Assembly: GCF_000818395.1 (NCBI RefSeq)
Contig: NZ_JWJG01000028.1
Coordinates: forward strand, 1,140,575-1,204,574
Length of the DNA: 64,000 nucleotides
Origin: Noviherbaspirillum autotrophicum
Lineage (GTDB): Bacteria; Pseudomonadota; Gammaproteobacteria; Burkholderiales; Burkholderiaceae_D
Direction of reading: 5' to 3'
The number at the start of each line of letters is the position of its first letter. Position 1 is the first letter of the stretch. Of the stretch, positions 53,199 through 62,236 are shown piece after piece. The position numbers were made by a program, and so were the translations under genes. The notes below the pieces were generated by a model, which had not been told where the DNA came from, did no database searches, and saw only the letters and a program-made list of their open reading frames with translations.

Positions 53199-53232
53199 AA
53201 AAAAAACCCGCTTGCCTTGCGGCTAGCGGGTT
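53199..53232 (-). terminator. Minus-strand rho-independent terminator
   Basis: AACCCGCT (53205-53212) pairs with AGCGGGTT (53225-53232) around a 12-base loop. The A8 run at 53199-53206 becomes a U-run only on the minus strand, so a transcript coming from the right should end here, although no minus-strand gene is known nearby. Confidence 0.75.
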
Positions 53233-53265
53233 GAAATCCAATTCAAGGAGAGTTGGAGGAGACAG

Positions 53266-53337
53266 ATGCATATTACTGCGGTGCAGCAAACGTTTCCGCT
53301 TTATTGTGCGAATAACAGATATTCGCCATTTCAATAA
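53266..53337 (+). CDS. Possible 23-residue leader-type peptide
   Basis: An ATG at 53266 follows a strong GGAGGAG ribosome-binding site and opens a 23-codon frame (MHITAVQQTFPLYCANNRYS and so on). No family can be recognised in so short a sequence. It may be a leader peptide or chance. Confidence 0.35.
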   Translation: MHITAVQQTFPLYCANNRYSPFQ

Positions 53338-53338
53338 C

Positions 53339-53449
53339 TTGCTGCAAAAAGGCAAAAAAAAGCCCGGCACGCTTGTGGCGGGCGGGCTGTTGTCTCTCTC
53401 CATCCTGACGTGGATTTTTTATACTGCGGGCGAATATTACCCTATCTAG
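53339..53449 (+). CDS. Possible 36-residue single-helix membrane peptide
   Basis: From TTG 53339, 2 bases after the previous micro-ORF, the frame encodes MLQKGKKKPGTLVAGGLLSL then SILTWIFYTAGEYYPI: a positive N-terminus and one hydrophobic helix. It overlaps the second minus-strand terminator. Unproven; the coding potential could be accidental. Confidence 0.3.
   Translation: MLQKGKKKPGTLVAGGLLSLSILTWIFYTAGEYYPI
53354..53388 (-). terminator. Second minus-strand rho-independent terminator
   Basis: AGCCCG (53361-53366) and CGGGCT (53383-53388) pair, with an A8 run at 53354-53361 that reads as a U-run on the minus strand. It is the upstream one, for a minus-strand transcript, of two in tandem. 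Confidence 0.65.
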
Positions 53450-53843
53450 GGCAGAAATCGATGAATTTCCGCAGGACTCAAAAGGTTTCTCTTTAACATA
53501 CTAACGGCTCGCAAGGTCATTGCTTTTTATATTTCTTAGTGGCAATTTTTCAGGTACGCTGTCTCGCACGCTTTCCTTGCTCCTCATGAGGGTAAGGAAA
53601 TAGGCCGGGCGGTCGCCGTTTCATTCTTGCGCCTGCCCGTTATTGTCAGCAGACAGGTGCGTTTTCCGCGGAAGCGCAACCGCCGCGTGAAGCGAATAAA
53701 TCGATACGGCCTTGACGCAAACCGTGCGCAGGGGCGGATATGCTTTCTTTCCATGGGAGACAGAGCGGGAAAGAAGTTTTGTGATCCGCACGAGCCGGAG
53801 CAGGGAAAGACTGTACCTGCACAGATGGCCGGAGGCTAAGAAT
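53450..53843. other. Intergenic region before the PAS-GGDEF gene
   Basis: Nearly 400 bases without a supported gene. It contains the GGAGG ribosome-binding site (53831-53835) of the next gene. If a minus-strand RNA ends at the terminators to the left, its promoter should lie here, but I cannot place it. Confidence 0.4.
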
Positions 53844-56774
53844 ATGAATAACTTGATTGCGCTCTCCGCAGACTATTACTGGGAACAGGACCCGGAATGT
53901 CGCTTTACGCGGCTGCAAGGCACGGGCGCACATTCCATTATTGCAGCCGATGACTTGTCGCAGGCGTTGGGAAAGGCGCCATGGGATATCGCGGGAATCG
54001 TGCCGCAGGATGCGGCCTGGACGGCGCTCAAGGAAATCGTCGCGCGTCGTGACATGTTTCGCGACGTTGAATGGCTATGGAGCGCCGGCGCCGCCGGCAC
54101 TCGCTACCTCAGCGTAGCGGGTGAACCAATCTTCGATGGCGAAGGCCGCTTTGCCGGCTACCGGGGCATCATGCGCGACATGACCGCGCAAAAGAGCAGC
54201 GAAGCGGCACTGCGCCGCTTTCGCGCGGCGATGGATGCGTCGGGCGATCCGATCTTTCTGATCGACCGCGAAACGATGCGCATCATCGATGCCAACGACA
54301 TCGCCTGTCATGCCAGCGGCTACAGTCGCGATGAACTGCTGACGCTGGGGCCGCCCGATTTCCTGCTGTCGGACCGCGCCGAGATCGAGCGCGATTTCGA
54401 TGCCGTCATCGCGAGCGGGCAGGGCATGACCAGCGAATGCAGCGCGCGCGACAAGGCTGGAAATATCTATGTCTTCGAGCTGCAGCGGCGCGCCATCCGA
54501 TTCGGCGAGCGCTGGGTGATTGTCACCATCGGCCGGGATATCACGCGCCGCAAGCGGGCCGAAGAAGCTGCAGTGCAACTCGGCCAGATGTACGCGGCCA
54601 TCAGCGGCACCAACGAAGCCATCCTGCATGCACGCAACCCCGAGGAACTGTTCCAGCGTGTCTGCGAAGTCGCCGTGCACAGCGGCCAGATCGTTACCGC
54701 CTCGGTCCTGCTGCCCGACCCGCAGTCGGAGTGGGTGCGCGTGGCGGCGGTGGCCGGCTCCGGTGCTGAGACGCTACGCAGCCTCCACATCTCCTTTGAC
54801 GAAAGCAAGCCGGAAGGGCGCGGCGTGGCAGGGCCGGCGTTTCGCACCCAAAAGGCATGCATCATCAATGATTTCCTTAACGATGAGCGGGTGCGGCCGT
54901 GGCGCGCCGCCGCCGGCAAGGAGCACGCCGCATCGTGCGCGGCGCTGCCCCTGATCCGTGGCGGCCAATCGGTCGGCGTGCTGCTGCTGTATTCGCGCGA
55001 AACCTATGCGTTCGACGATGAAATCGTGCAGCTGCTGGAACGCATGGCGCGCAACATCGTGTTCGCGCTGGACAATTTCGAGCGTGAAGTCGAGCGCCAG
55101 AAGGCGCTGGAAGCCTTGCGCGCCAGCGAAGAAAAATACCGCAGCATCCTCGAGAACATGGATGACGGTTACTTCGAGATCGACCTTGCCGGCACCTATA
55201 TGGTCGTCAACGACGCGCTGTGCCGGCTGCACGGCTGCAGCAAGGACGAAGCGCTGGGGATGAATTACCGCGACTATATGGATGCCGACACGGCGCAAAC
55301 AGTGTTCCGGGTATTCAATGAAGTATTCCGCACCGGTCAATCCGGCGAGCTGGCCGAATATCCGGTGTGGCGCCAGGATGGCACGCGCTGCGTGGCCCAG
55401 ACTTCGGTGCAGCTCATCGTCGATGCGCGCGGCACGCCGACCGGATTTCGCGGCATCTCGCGCGACATTACCGCGCGCAGCAGGGCGCAGGAAGCGCTGC
55501 GCGCCAGCGAAGAGAAATACCGCTCGATCCTGGAGAATATCGAAGAGGCATATTACGAGGTCGATATTTCCGGCTGCCTGCAGATGTGCAACGAGGCATT
55601 CTGCCGCATGTTCGGCTACACCATGACGGAAGTGATCGGCCTGAACTACCGCCAGTACCATTCGCCGGACGAATCGATGTATGTCTTCGCCAATTTCAAC
55701 GAGGTGTTCCGGACCGGCATCACGAAGAAGGGGATCGACTGGCGCCTGCTGCACAAGAATGGCGACATGGTCATGTGCGAGGGATCGATCCATCTGGTGC
55801 GCAATGCCTGCGGCGAGCCGGTGGGCTTTCGCGGCTTCCTGCGCGACGTCACCGCGCGCCGCGAAATGGAGGCGGCGCTGCGCGAGAGCGAAGAGCGTTT
55901 CCGCGACTTGACCGAACTGTCGTCCGACTGGTACTGGGAGCAGGACAGCGACTTCCGCTTCATGCAGATCAACGGCGACGTGCTCGGCAAGACCGGCATG
56001 GCGGCATATGACTATCTGGGCCGGACCTTGTGGGAGATGCCCTTCGAGAAGGTGCCGGCCGAACAGTGGATTGAGCACAAGGCGCGGCTGGCCGAAGGCA
56101 AGCCTTTCTATGAACTGGTGCTCAAGGCCGCCGGCGCGGACGGGGCGCTGCGCTACGTGAGCATCAGCGGCTTGCCGATGCTCGACGGCGACGGGCGGCT
56201 GATCGGCTACCGTGGCACCGGCAAGGACATCACCGAGCGCAAGGTGGCCGAAGAGCGCATCCGGCACCTCGCCAGCCACGACATCCTGACCTCGCTGCCG
56301 AACCGGATGATGTTCAACCAGATGCTCAGCCACCAGGTGCAGCAGGCGCGCCGTTATGGACGCCGGTTTGCGGTGATGTTCATCGACCTGGACCACTTCA
56401 AGGCGGTCAACGACAATTTCGGCCATGAAGCCGGCGACATGCTGCTCAAGGAAACGGCCAAGCGCCTGGCCGACAGCGTGCGCGCCAGCGATTTCGTGGC
56501 GCGCCTGGGCGGCGACGAATTCGTCGTGATCATCCAGGAAATGAGCGACATCGGCCAGCTGCGCTGCATCGCCCAGAAGGTCGTGGCGGCGGTGCGCGCG
56601 CCGCTGCTGCTGGCCGGCACGACGCACCATGTGACGGCCAGCGTCGGCATCTGCGTGTTCCCGGACCATGGCCTTGATGAAGATGCGCTGCTGAATCATG
56701 CCGACGCAGCCATGTACGAAGTCAAGCACAGCACCAAGAATGCATTCCAGTTCTATTTGCCGCACGATAGCTGA
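53844..56774 (+). CDS. Multi-PAS/GAF diguanylate cyclase
   Basis: A 976-residue cytoplasmic sensor: an N-terminal PAS (NNLIALSADYYWEQDPECRF), a second PAS (about 125-245), a GAF domain (about 250-410, with LPLIRGGQSVGVLLLYSRET), two consecutive PAS domains that both begin with ALRASEEKYRSILEN (about residues 420 and 550), a fifth PAS similar to the first (SSDWYWEQDSDFRFMQI), then GGDEF (FIDLDHFKAVNDNFGHEAGD; RLGGDEFVVII, near residue 888). The GGDEF motif is intact, so it should make c-di-GMP. No EAL domain. Start ATG 53844 with GGAGG upstream. Confidence 0.92.
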   Translation: MNNLIALSADYYWEQDPECRFTRLQGTGAHSIIAADDLSQALGKAPWDIAGIVPQDAAWTALKEIVARRDMFRDVEWLWSAGAAGTRYLSVAGEPIFDGEGRFAGYRGIMRDMTAQKSSEAALRRFRAAMDASGDPIFLIDRETMRIIDANDIACHASGYSRDELLTLGPPDFLLSDRAEIERDFDAVIASGQGMTSECSARDKAGNIYVFELQRRAIRFGERWVIVTIGRDITRRKRAEEAAVQLGQMYAAISGTNEAILHARNPEELFQRVCEVAVHSGQIVTASVLLPDPQSEWVRVAAVAGSGAETLRSLHISFDESKPEGRGVAGPAFRTQKACIINDFLNDERVRPWRAAAGKEHAASCAALPLIRGGQSVGVLLLYSRETYAFDDEIVQLLERMARNIVFALDNFEREVERQKALEALRASEEKYRSILENMDDGYFEIDLAGTYMVVNDALCRLHGCSKDEALGMNYRDYMDADTAQTVFRVFNEVFRTGQSGELAEYPVWRQDGTRCVAQTSVQLIVDARGTPTGFRGISRDITARSRAQEALRASEEKYRSILENIEEAYYEVDISGCLQMCNEAFCRMFGYTMTEVIGLNYRQYHSPDESMYVFANFNEVFRTGITKKGIDWRLLHKNGDMVMCEGSIHLVRNACGEPVGFRGFLRDVTARREMEAALRESEERFRDLTELSSDWYWEQDSDFRFMQINGDVLGKTGMAAYDYLGRTLWEMPFEKVPAEQWIEHKARLAEGKPFYELVLKAAGADGALRYVSISGLPMLDGDGRLIGYRGTGKDITERKVAEERIRHLASHDILTSLPNRMMFNQMLSHQVQQARRYGRRFAVMFIDLDHFKAVNDNFGHEAGDMLLKETAKRLADSVRASDFVARLGGDEFVVIIQEMSDIGQLRCIAQKVVAAVRAPLLLAGTTHHVTASVGICVFPDHGLDEDALLNHADAAMYEVKHSTKNAFQFYLPHDS

Positions 56775-56899
56775 GTGCGGGCGCCGCATTTTCGCCGCAC
56801 TCATTGTCGGGGCGGATAGGCAGGATTCCTGAAATAGGGCATGCTCTGCGGATGCGGCCGATGCGCCGTTGTGGAGTGATTTGCGATAGGGATGAAGCG

Positions 56900-57970
56900 A
56901 TGCATTCTCGCGAGATGCAGCACAAGACATTTCTGCTGATGCTGATTGGGGTGACGATTGCCTTCGGCTGGATCATCTGGCCGTTTTACGGGGCGGTTTT
57001 CTGGGGCGTGGTGTTGGCCATCCTGTTTTCCCCCCTGTACCAGCGCCTGCTGGACAGGGTGGGCCAGCGCAGCAACCTGGCGTCGATACTGACGCTGATG
57101 CTGTGCCTGCTGGTCGTCATTCTGCCCACCACGCTGATTGCGATATCGCTGCTGCAGGAAGCCGTCACCGTATTCGAACGAATCCGCTCCAACCAGATCG
57201 ACTTCGGCACCTATTTCCGGCAAGTCATCGATGCGCTGCCCGTCTGGCTGGTCAAGGTGCTCGACCGCTTCGGTTTCGCCCAGCTGGCGACGCTGCAGGA
57301 AAAGCTGGCCGCCAGTGCGGCGCAGGGCAGCCAGATCGTGGCCAAGCAGGCAGTCAACGTGGGCCAGAACATGCTCGACTTCGTGATCAGCTTCGGCATC
57401 ATGCTGTATCTGCTGTTCTTCCTGCTGCGCGACGGCAAGATGCTCACGGCGCGCATCAAGCAGGCGATCCCGCTGTCGGCCGCGCACAAGCATCAGCTGT
57501 TTGATCGGTTTACGACCGTGATCCGGGCCACTGTGAAAGGCAATATTGTCGTCGCCGTGGTGCAAGGGGCACTCGGCGGTGCCATGTTCTGGTTTCTTGG
57601 CGTGCAGGCAGCGTTGCTGTGGGGCGCGCTGATGGCTTTCCTGTCGCTGCTGCCGGCCGTTGGCGCCGGTCTGGTGTGGGCGCCGGTGGCGATCTATTTC
57701 TTGCTCACCGGCGCCATCTGGCAGGGAGTGACGCTGATCCTGTTCGGCGTGTTCGTGATCGGGTTGGTCGACAACGTGCTGCGCCCGGTACTGGTCGGCA
57801 AGGATACCCGCATGCCCGACTATATGGTCCTCATTTCCACCATCGGCGGCATGGCGCTGTTTGGCTTGAACGGCTTCGTGATCGGGCCGGTGATTGCCGC
57901 GCTGTTCATCGCCGCCTGGGATATGTTCGCCGTCGAGCCCGACCTACACCATGGCGATGACGGCCGCTGA
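56900..57970 (+). CDS. AI-2E family (PerM/YdiK-type) membrane transporter
   Basis: The 356-residue protein has the family's pattern of about eight membrane helices: an N-terminal pair (FLLMLIGVTIAFGWIIWPFY, VVLAILFSPLYQ), a soluble loop (about 90-145) with a hydrophobic helix after it (LDFVISFGIMLYLLFFLLRD) and the C-terminal cluster (GALMAFLSLLPAVGAGLVWA, VFVIGLVDNVLRPVLVG, STIGGMALFGLNGFVIGPVI). The last block is strongly conserved in the family. Substrate is unknown for most members. ATG 56900 is preferred; the frame opens earlier at 56804. Confidence 0.85.
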   Translation: MHSREMQHKTFLLMLIGVTIAFGWIIWPFYGAVFWGVVLAILFSPLYQRLLDRVGQRSNLASILTLMLCLLVVILPTTLIAISLLQEAVTVFERIRSNQIDFGTYFRQVIDALPVWLVKVLDRFGFAQLATLQEKLAASAAQGSQIVAKQAVNVGQNMLDFVISFGIMLYLLFFLLRDGKMLTARIKQAIPLSAAHKHQLFDRFTTVIRATVKGNIVVAVVQGALGGAMFWFLGVQAALLWGALMAFLSLLPAVGAGLVWAPVAIYFLLTGAIWQGVTLILFGVFVIGLVDNVLRPVLVGKDTRMPDYMVLISTIGGMALFGLNGFVIGPVIAALFIAAWDMFAVEPDLHHGDDGR

Positions 57971-58055
57971 AGTCGTGCCCCTGCATGCCGCTCGGCTGCT
58001 GCCGGAACGTTGCCGGCGCTGCAGTCTCCCTTCTTCAGTGTGCAGCGGGGACGGG

Positions 58056-58289
58056 TTAGGGCAGCGCTTCTTCTTCGCGCAGCCAGTCGAATAGCTGCTG
58101 CAAGCCGTGCTGCGAGATTTCGATGGTGCCCGAGGCGGTGCTGCCGCCATCCGTGTTTTGCCTGATCTGAATCTGGATGGAAGCCCTGTTTTCAGGGGGT
58201 AAAGTCACGATCAGTTGTTCGGTGCCGCCGTCGGTCGCATTCTGGACTACGGCCTTGCCAAGCTCCACTTCATGGAATGTCGATTTCAT
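58056..58289 (-). CDS. Small protein of unknown function
   Basis: The 77-residue product (MKSTFHEVELGKAVVQNATD) has alternating strand-like segments (LIVTLPPENRASIQIQIRQN) and a C-terminal amphipathic helix (LQQLFDWLREEEALP). CGGAGAA precedes the ATG at 58289, which supports it as a gene. No family recognised. Confidence 0.55.
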   Translation of the reverse strand: MKSTFHEVELGKAVVQNATDGGTEQLIVTLPPENRASIQIQIRQNTDGGSTASGTIEISQHGLQQLFDWLREEEALP

Positions 58290-58307
58290 GCATTTCTCCG
58301 CGCGACG

Positions 58308-58329
58308 TTGATCTTTATTTATAGATCAA
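58308..58329. promoter_or_regulatory. Inverted repeat upstream of the small gene
   Basis: TTGATCT (58308-58314) and AGATCAA (58323-58329) are perfect 7-bp arms around an 8-base AT-rich spacer, 19 bases upstream of the start codon at 58289. It is likely an operator for that gene. The 8-base spacer does not fit an FNR/CRP-type box. Confidence 0.5.
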
Positions 58330-58675
58330 TTGCCTGGCATTTCGAGTCGGCGCCGCATCTAGAAGGATGATCTTTGATTACCGTCAGCCGGCATTTGCGC
58401 AATCGGAAAGCGCAGTGCCCTTGCCTCAATGTAGTTAAGAAATAGGATGTCTTGAAAGATAGGGTTACGCTCGAACTCGTGCGCCTGGAAAATACGGGCA
58501 GGCACGTCTCTTCGGCCTCACTTCCCGGCGTGCATGGCTTGAGCTTGCGCATCGTGGCGGCACCGCCGCCCTGTTAGATTGATCCATGACTGTGGGGGAG
58601 CGGCGGGCGCGGTGCCGGTTGCGCTGCTGGCTAGACCCGTTCCATTCTCTATCCTGATTCCAACGCGAGGGAGCC
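58330..58675. other. Intergenic region between divergent genes
   Basis: About 346 bases without a supported gene; short open frames at 58319-58552 and 58465-58818 on the minus strand have no ribosome-binding site. Two sequences faintly like the iteron element lie near 58466 and 58482. Confidence 0.35.
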
Positions 58676-59998
58676 ATGATGCGCGCATATCCGCCGCTGC
58701 TTGCCGGCATGCTGACTGTTCTGCTTGTCGGTTGTGGCGACGTGGCCAAGCTGCCGGTGGAGTCCGGGATCGGACCGCAGCCAGCCCTGCCGGAGCCGAC
58801 GGTGTCGCTGATTCCCACGGTTCATGTCGCCAAGGCCACCGGATGGCCGGGCGGTGCCATGCCGCAGGCTGCCCGCGGTTTTGCCGTCAACGCGTTTGCC
58901 GGCGGCCTTGACCACCCGCGCTGGCTGTACGTGCTGCCCAACGGCGACGTGCTCGTCGCCGAAACCAATGCGCCGCCCAAGCCGGAAGACGGCAAGGGTA
59001 TCCGTGGCTGGTTCATGAAGCGCTTCATGCAGCGCGCCGGCGCGGCCGGCCCCAGTGCCAACCGCATCACCCTGCTGCGCGACGCCGATGGCGACGGCGT
59101 GGCTGAAACGCGCAGCGTCTTCCTGCAGGGCCTGAATTCGCCGTTCGGCATGGCGCTGGTGGGCAACGATCTCTATGTCGCCAATACCGATGCCATCGTG
59201 CGCTTTCCCTATCAGCGCGGGCAATTGCGCATCAGCGCAGCCGGTACCCGGATCGCAAGCCTGCCCGCCGGTCCGATCAATCACCACTGGACCAAGAACC
59301 TCGTCGCCAGCCGCGACGGCCGCCGCCTGTACGCGAGCATCGGATCCAACAGCAATGCGGCGGAAAACGGCATCGACAGTGAAACCGACCGCGCCGCGAT
59401 CCTCGAGGTCGATCCGGCCAGCGGCAGCACGCGCGTGTTCGCCTCCGGCTTGCGCAATCCGGTCGGCATGGCATGGCAGCCGCAGAGCGGCGCACTCTGG
59501 GTCTCCGTCAACGAACGCGACGAACTCGGCAGCGACCTGGTCCCCGACTACATGACATCGGTAAAGGACGGTGCGTTCTACGGCTGGCCCTACAGTTACT
59601 ACGGCCGCCATGTCGATACCCGCGTCAAGCCGCAGCGTCCCGACCTGGTCGACAAGGCGGTGGTGCCGGACTACGCGCTGGGCGCGCATACCGCGTCGCT
59701 GGGGCTGACGTTTTATGAAGGCAGCCTGTTTCCCGCGTCATACGCCGGTGGCGCTTTCGTCGGCCAGCATGGCTCATGGAACCGCAAGCCGGCCAGCGGC
59801 TACCGGGTCGTGTTCATTCCGTTTGTAAACGGCAAGCCGGTCGGCATGCCGGAAGACGTACTGACCGGATTCCTGAGCGAAAAGGGCGAAGCGTTCGGCC
59901 GTCCGGTCGGCGTCGCCGTCGACCGCCGCGGCGCATTGCTGGTCGCCGATGATGTCGGCAATACCGTGTGGCGCGTGACGCCGGCCGCACCTAAATAG
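58676..59998 (+). CDS. L-sorbosone/PQQ-dependent sugar dehydrogenase-like lipoprotein
   Basis: The 440-residue product has a lipobox (VLLVGCGD, Cys near residue 20) and a beta-propeller of the sorbosone dehydrogenase/glucose dehydrogenase family, with segments [60 protein letters not shown] and [20 protein letters not shown]. Members oxidise aldose sugars using PQQ or bind carbohydrate. GAGGGAG precedes the ATG at 58676. No PQQ biosynthesis gene is in the window. Confidence 0.88.
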   Translation: MMRAYPPLLAGMLTVLLVGCGDVAKLPVESGIGPQPALPEPTVSLIPTVHVAKATGWPGGAMPQAARGFAVNAFAGGLDHPRWLYVLPNGDVLVAETNAPPKPEDGKGIRGWFMKRFMQRAGAAGPSANRITLLRDADGDGVAETRSVFLQGLNSPFGMALVGNDLYVANTDAIVRFPYQRGQLRISAAGTRIASLPAGPINHHWTKNLVASRDGRRLYASIGSNSNAAENGIDSETDRAAILEVDPASGSTRVFASGLRNPVGMAWQPQSGALWVSVNERDELGSDLVPDYMTSVKDGAFYGWPYSYYGRHVDTRVKPQRPDLVDKAVVPDYALGAHTASLGLTFYEGSLFPASYAGGAFVGQHGSWNRKPASGYRVVFIPFVNGKPVGMPEDVLTGFLSEKGEAFGRPVGVAVDRRGALLVADDVGNTVWRVTPAAPK

Positions 59999-60158
59999 CG
60001 TACTGTGCCAAGCTGGAAATGCACGCCAATTGAGGCAGCTCCAACGGCGTGAATGAATCGCGCACTAATCGACTAGCGGCAATCTAACCAGCTTTCCGGC
60101 TACCGTCGCCTGGCGGGATTCATTGCCGCCCGCGCCGGCTGCTGTGGAGGAGAATGCT

Positions 60159-61169
60159 GTGAAAGCCTTCGCCCGCGCCCTGGCGGACCTGCATCACATC
60201 GCAAGCGCCGCTTCGATCCAGGAATTCCCCGCCGAGGCAATGCGCCTGCTGCGCAAATGGATCGCTTTCGATGGCGCGGTACTGGGCATGGGACGCGCCG
60301 AACCGGTGCCGCAGGCAACGCTCGAGATTGCCGAAGCCTATGTGCACAACAGGGCGCCGTGCATTCTCGACGATTATGCCGAGGTGTCGGCCGCCGACCC
60401 CATTACGCACGCCTTCCTCGACGGGCTGGTTGCACCCTTGCGCTGCGACTGCCGCAGCCTGTACGCCAGCCGCGCGCTCGACGCGCTTGCAACGTTTTCA
60501 CGCAGACACGACCTGCACCACCTGATGATCTTTGGTGACGCGCCGCTGGCGCAGGCGCCGGCACGCTGGCTGGTCATGTACCGTGGTACCGCTTTGCCAT
60601 TTAGCGCTGGCGATGAGCAGCGCCTGTATGCGCTGTGGCTGCACCTGGACATTGCGATCAGCGCCAATTGGCACCACGCGCTGGAGCGCATCGCATCCGA
60701 CCGCACGGCAGCGGCCAATTCCCCTGCCGATTCCGCCACGGCGGTGACTGGCGCCATGCGGCGCGCCCTGGCACTGGCAACGAAGCATGGCGCCATTCTC
60801 GCCGCCGATCCCCTGTTTGTTGCGCTAATGCGCAGGGAATGGCCGGACTTCCAGGAAATCAGCCTGCCGCAGCCGGTGCTCGACAGCTTCCTGCAGCGGC
60901 AAGGCTACCGGGGAAAATGCATCGATATCCAGTTTGCCGGATACGCCGGATGCATTGCCTGCAGCGTCAAGCCAGTTGCGCCGGCACGCCTGAGTCCCGC
61001 CGAAAACCGGGTCGCCATGCTGTTTTCGGCTGGGATGAGCCAGAAGGAAGTGGCGCGCGCGCTCGGCGTATCCGAGCATACGGTGCGCGCGCAATTGAAA
61101 AGCGCGTATGCCAAGCTCGGTGTGCATGACAAGGCGGAACTGACCCGCTATGTCGTCCTGAACTCGTGA
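60159..61169 (+). CDS. LuxR family transcriptional regulator
   Basis: A 336-residue regulator with a long N-terminal region of unassigned fold (VKAFARALADLHHIASAASI, WIAFDGAVLGMG; likely GAF-like) and a C-terminal LuxR helix-turn-helix (LSPAENRVAMLFSAGMSQKE, VARALGVSEHTVRAQLKSAY). GTG 60159 follows GGAGGAG by 6 bases and is the start used; an ATG at 60123 lacks a ribosome-binding site. It is not paired with a kinase or LuxI gene here. Confidence 0.85.
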   Translation: MKAFARALADLHHIASAASIQEFPAEAMRLLRKWIAFDGAVLGMGRAEPVPQATLEIAEAYVHNRAPCILDDYAEVSAADPITHAFLDGLVAPLRCDCRSLYASRALDALATFSRRHDLHHLMIFGDAPLAQAPARWLVMYRGTALPFSAGDEQRLYALWLHLDIAISANWHHALERIASDRTAAANSPADSATAVTGAMRRALALATKHGAILAADPLFVALMRREWPDFQEISLPQPVLDSFLQRQGYRGKCIDIQFAGYAGCIACSVKPVAPARLSPAENRVAMLFSAGMSQKEVARALGVSEHTVRAQLKSAYAKLGVHDKAELTRYVVLNS

Positions 61170-61302
61170 TACGGCGTGCCTGCCGTCATGTTGTTTGGGC
61201 AAGCGCAGAGCCGCCTGCGCAGAACGGTGATACAAGCTACCTTTCCGTCTTTAACCGGCGTGCGCTGCGCACGGCACACGCCACTTCATTTCAGGCAAAG
61301 AC

Positions 61303-61716
61303 ATGCGTTCTCTCCTTGCACGGCTGATGTCCGATCCGCGCTATCGCACCTTAGCGTCGCGCGCTGCCTTCCTGCTTTATGCCGCAGTGATCGTGGGCGG
61401 GTCGATTCCCGGTGCGCGCGCCGAAGTCGGTGAACTTGCTTCCGGCCTGACTTTGCATCTGACGACGTATTCCGTCATCGCCTTGCTGCTGTTTTGCGGT
61501 GCGCAAGGCAGCTCATCGCACAAGGCATGCAAGTCGTTCCTGCTCATCGCCGCCATGGGCGCGGTCGACGAATGCGTGCAAAGTCTTTTCCCCTACCGCG
61601 GCGCCAGCCTCGTGGATTGGTTCGTCGACCTCAACGCCGGCTTGTTCACCACGGCGATCCTGTGGTTGATCTGGCCAAAGGACGAGATTGGCGAGAAGTC
61701 GACCTCGCTTTCCTGA
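61303..61716 (+). CDS. VanZ family membrane protein
   Basis: A 137-residue protein with a basic N-terminus and four predicted membrane helices. It has the family pattern AMGAVDECVQSLFPYRGASL followed by WFVDLNAGLF. VanZ relatives are linked to glycopeptide resistance, but most members have no assigned function. ATG 61303 chosen for the first helix. Confidence 0.8.
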   Translation: MRSLLARLMSDPRYRTLASRAAFLLYAAVIVGGSIPGARAEVGELASGLTLHLTTYSVIALLLFCGAQGSSSHKACKSFLLIAAMGAVDECVQSLFPYRGASLVDWFVDLNAGLFTTAILWLIWPKDEIGEKSTSLS

Positions 61717-61855
61717 AGCGGCGCTGGGTGCCTGCCGCTATTCCGGATGCTGTTCCGGCACTAAATGATGCATGCGGGAACTAGTTGTCGGCCGCCTGTC
61801 TAAGCGTGCACCTCGCCATCGTCGATGCATCTGGCACGTCGCTTGCATTTTTCGA

Positions 61856-62236
61856 ATGACGAGGCAACAGACACCACAGGAAAAGCACAAATTGTATTCA
61901 TTAAAAAACATCCGGCGCATACGCGGCTTGGACGGCTCTGGCGTGACGGCATCGATTTACCGCGGCGGCCTGCGTGTAGGCTGGGTGCAGATCCCGGCTG
62001 ATGGTGGTGCCGCCTTGTTCACGTTTGACAGCGATGGCGACCGCGCGCCGTTTGAAGAATATGTCGAGCACTGGTGGGACACGTCGCAAACGCAAGTGTC
62101 GTTTGAACTTACCGCTGTCGAATTTGCCCGCGCCACTCCCGGCTTCACGCCGCGCCTGCATGCAAAACTGAAATATTGGGTCACTGCCCTGGTCGGGGCC
62201 GCCACCCAAGTAAGGAAATTCAGCCCGGCTCCCTAA
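61856..62236 (+). CDS. Hypothetical protein
   Basis: The 126-residue product (MTRQQTPQEKHKLYSLKNIR) is basic at the N-terminus with strand-rich central part (ASIYRGGLRVGWVQIPADGG) and EHWWDTSQTQVSFELTAVEF. No family recognised. ATG 61856 is the likeliest start; the frame extends to 61772. Its end overlaps the convergent ChaN gene by 4 bases. Confidence 0.55.
   Translation: MTRQQTPQEKHKLYSLKNIRRIRGLDGSGVTASIYRGGLRVGWVQIPADGGAALFTFDSDGDRAPFEEYVEHWWDTSQTQVSFELTAVEFARATPGFTPRLHAKLKYWVTALVGAATQVRKFSPAP

Noticed and set aside
58466-58496. Two further iteron-like sequences
   Set aside because: They need gaps to align with the iteron consensus and are isolated from the replicon; chance similarity is likelier.
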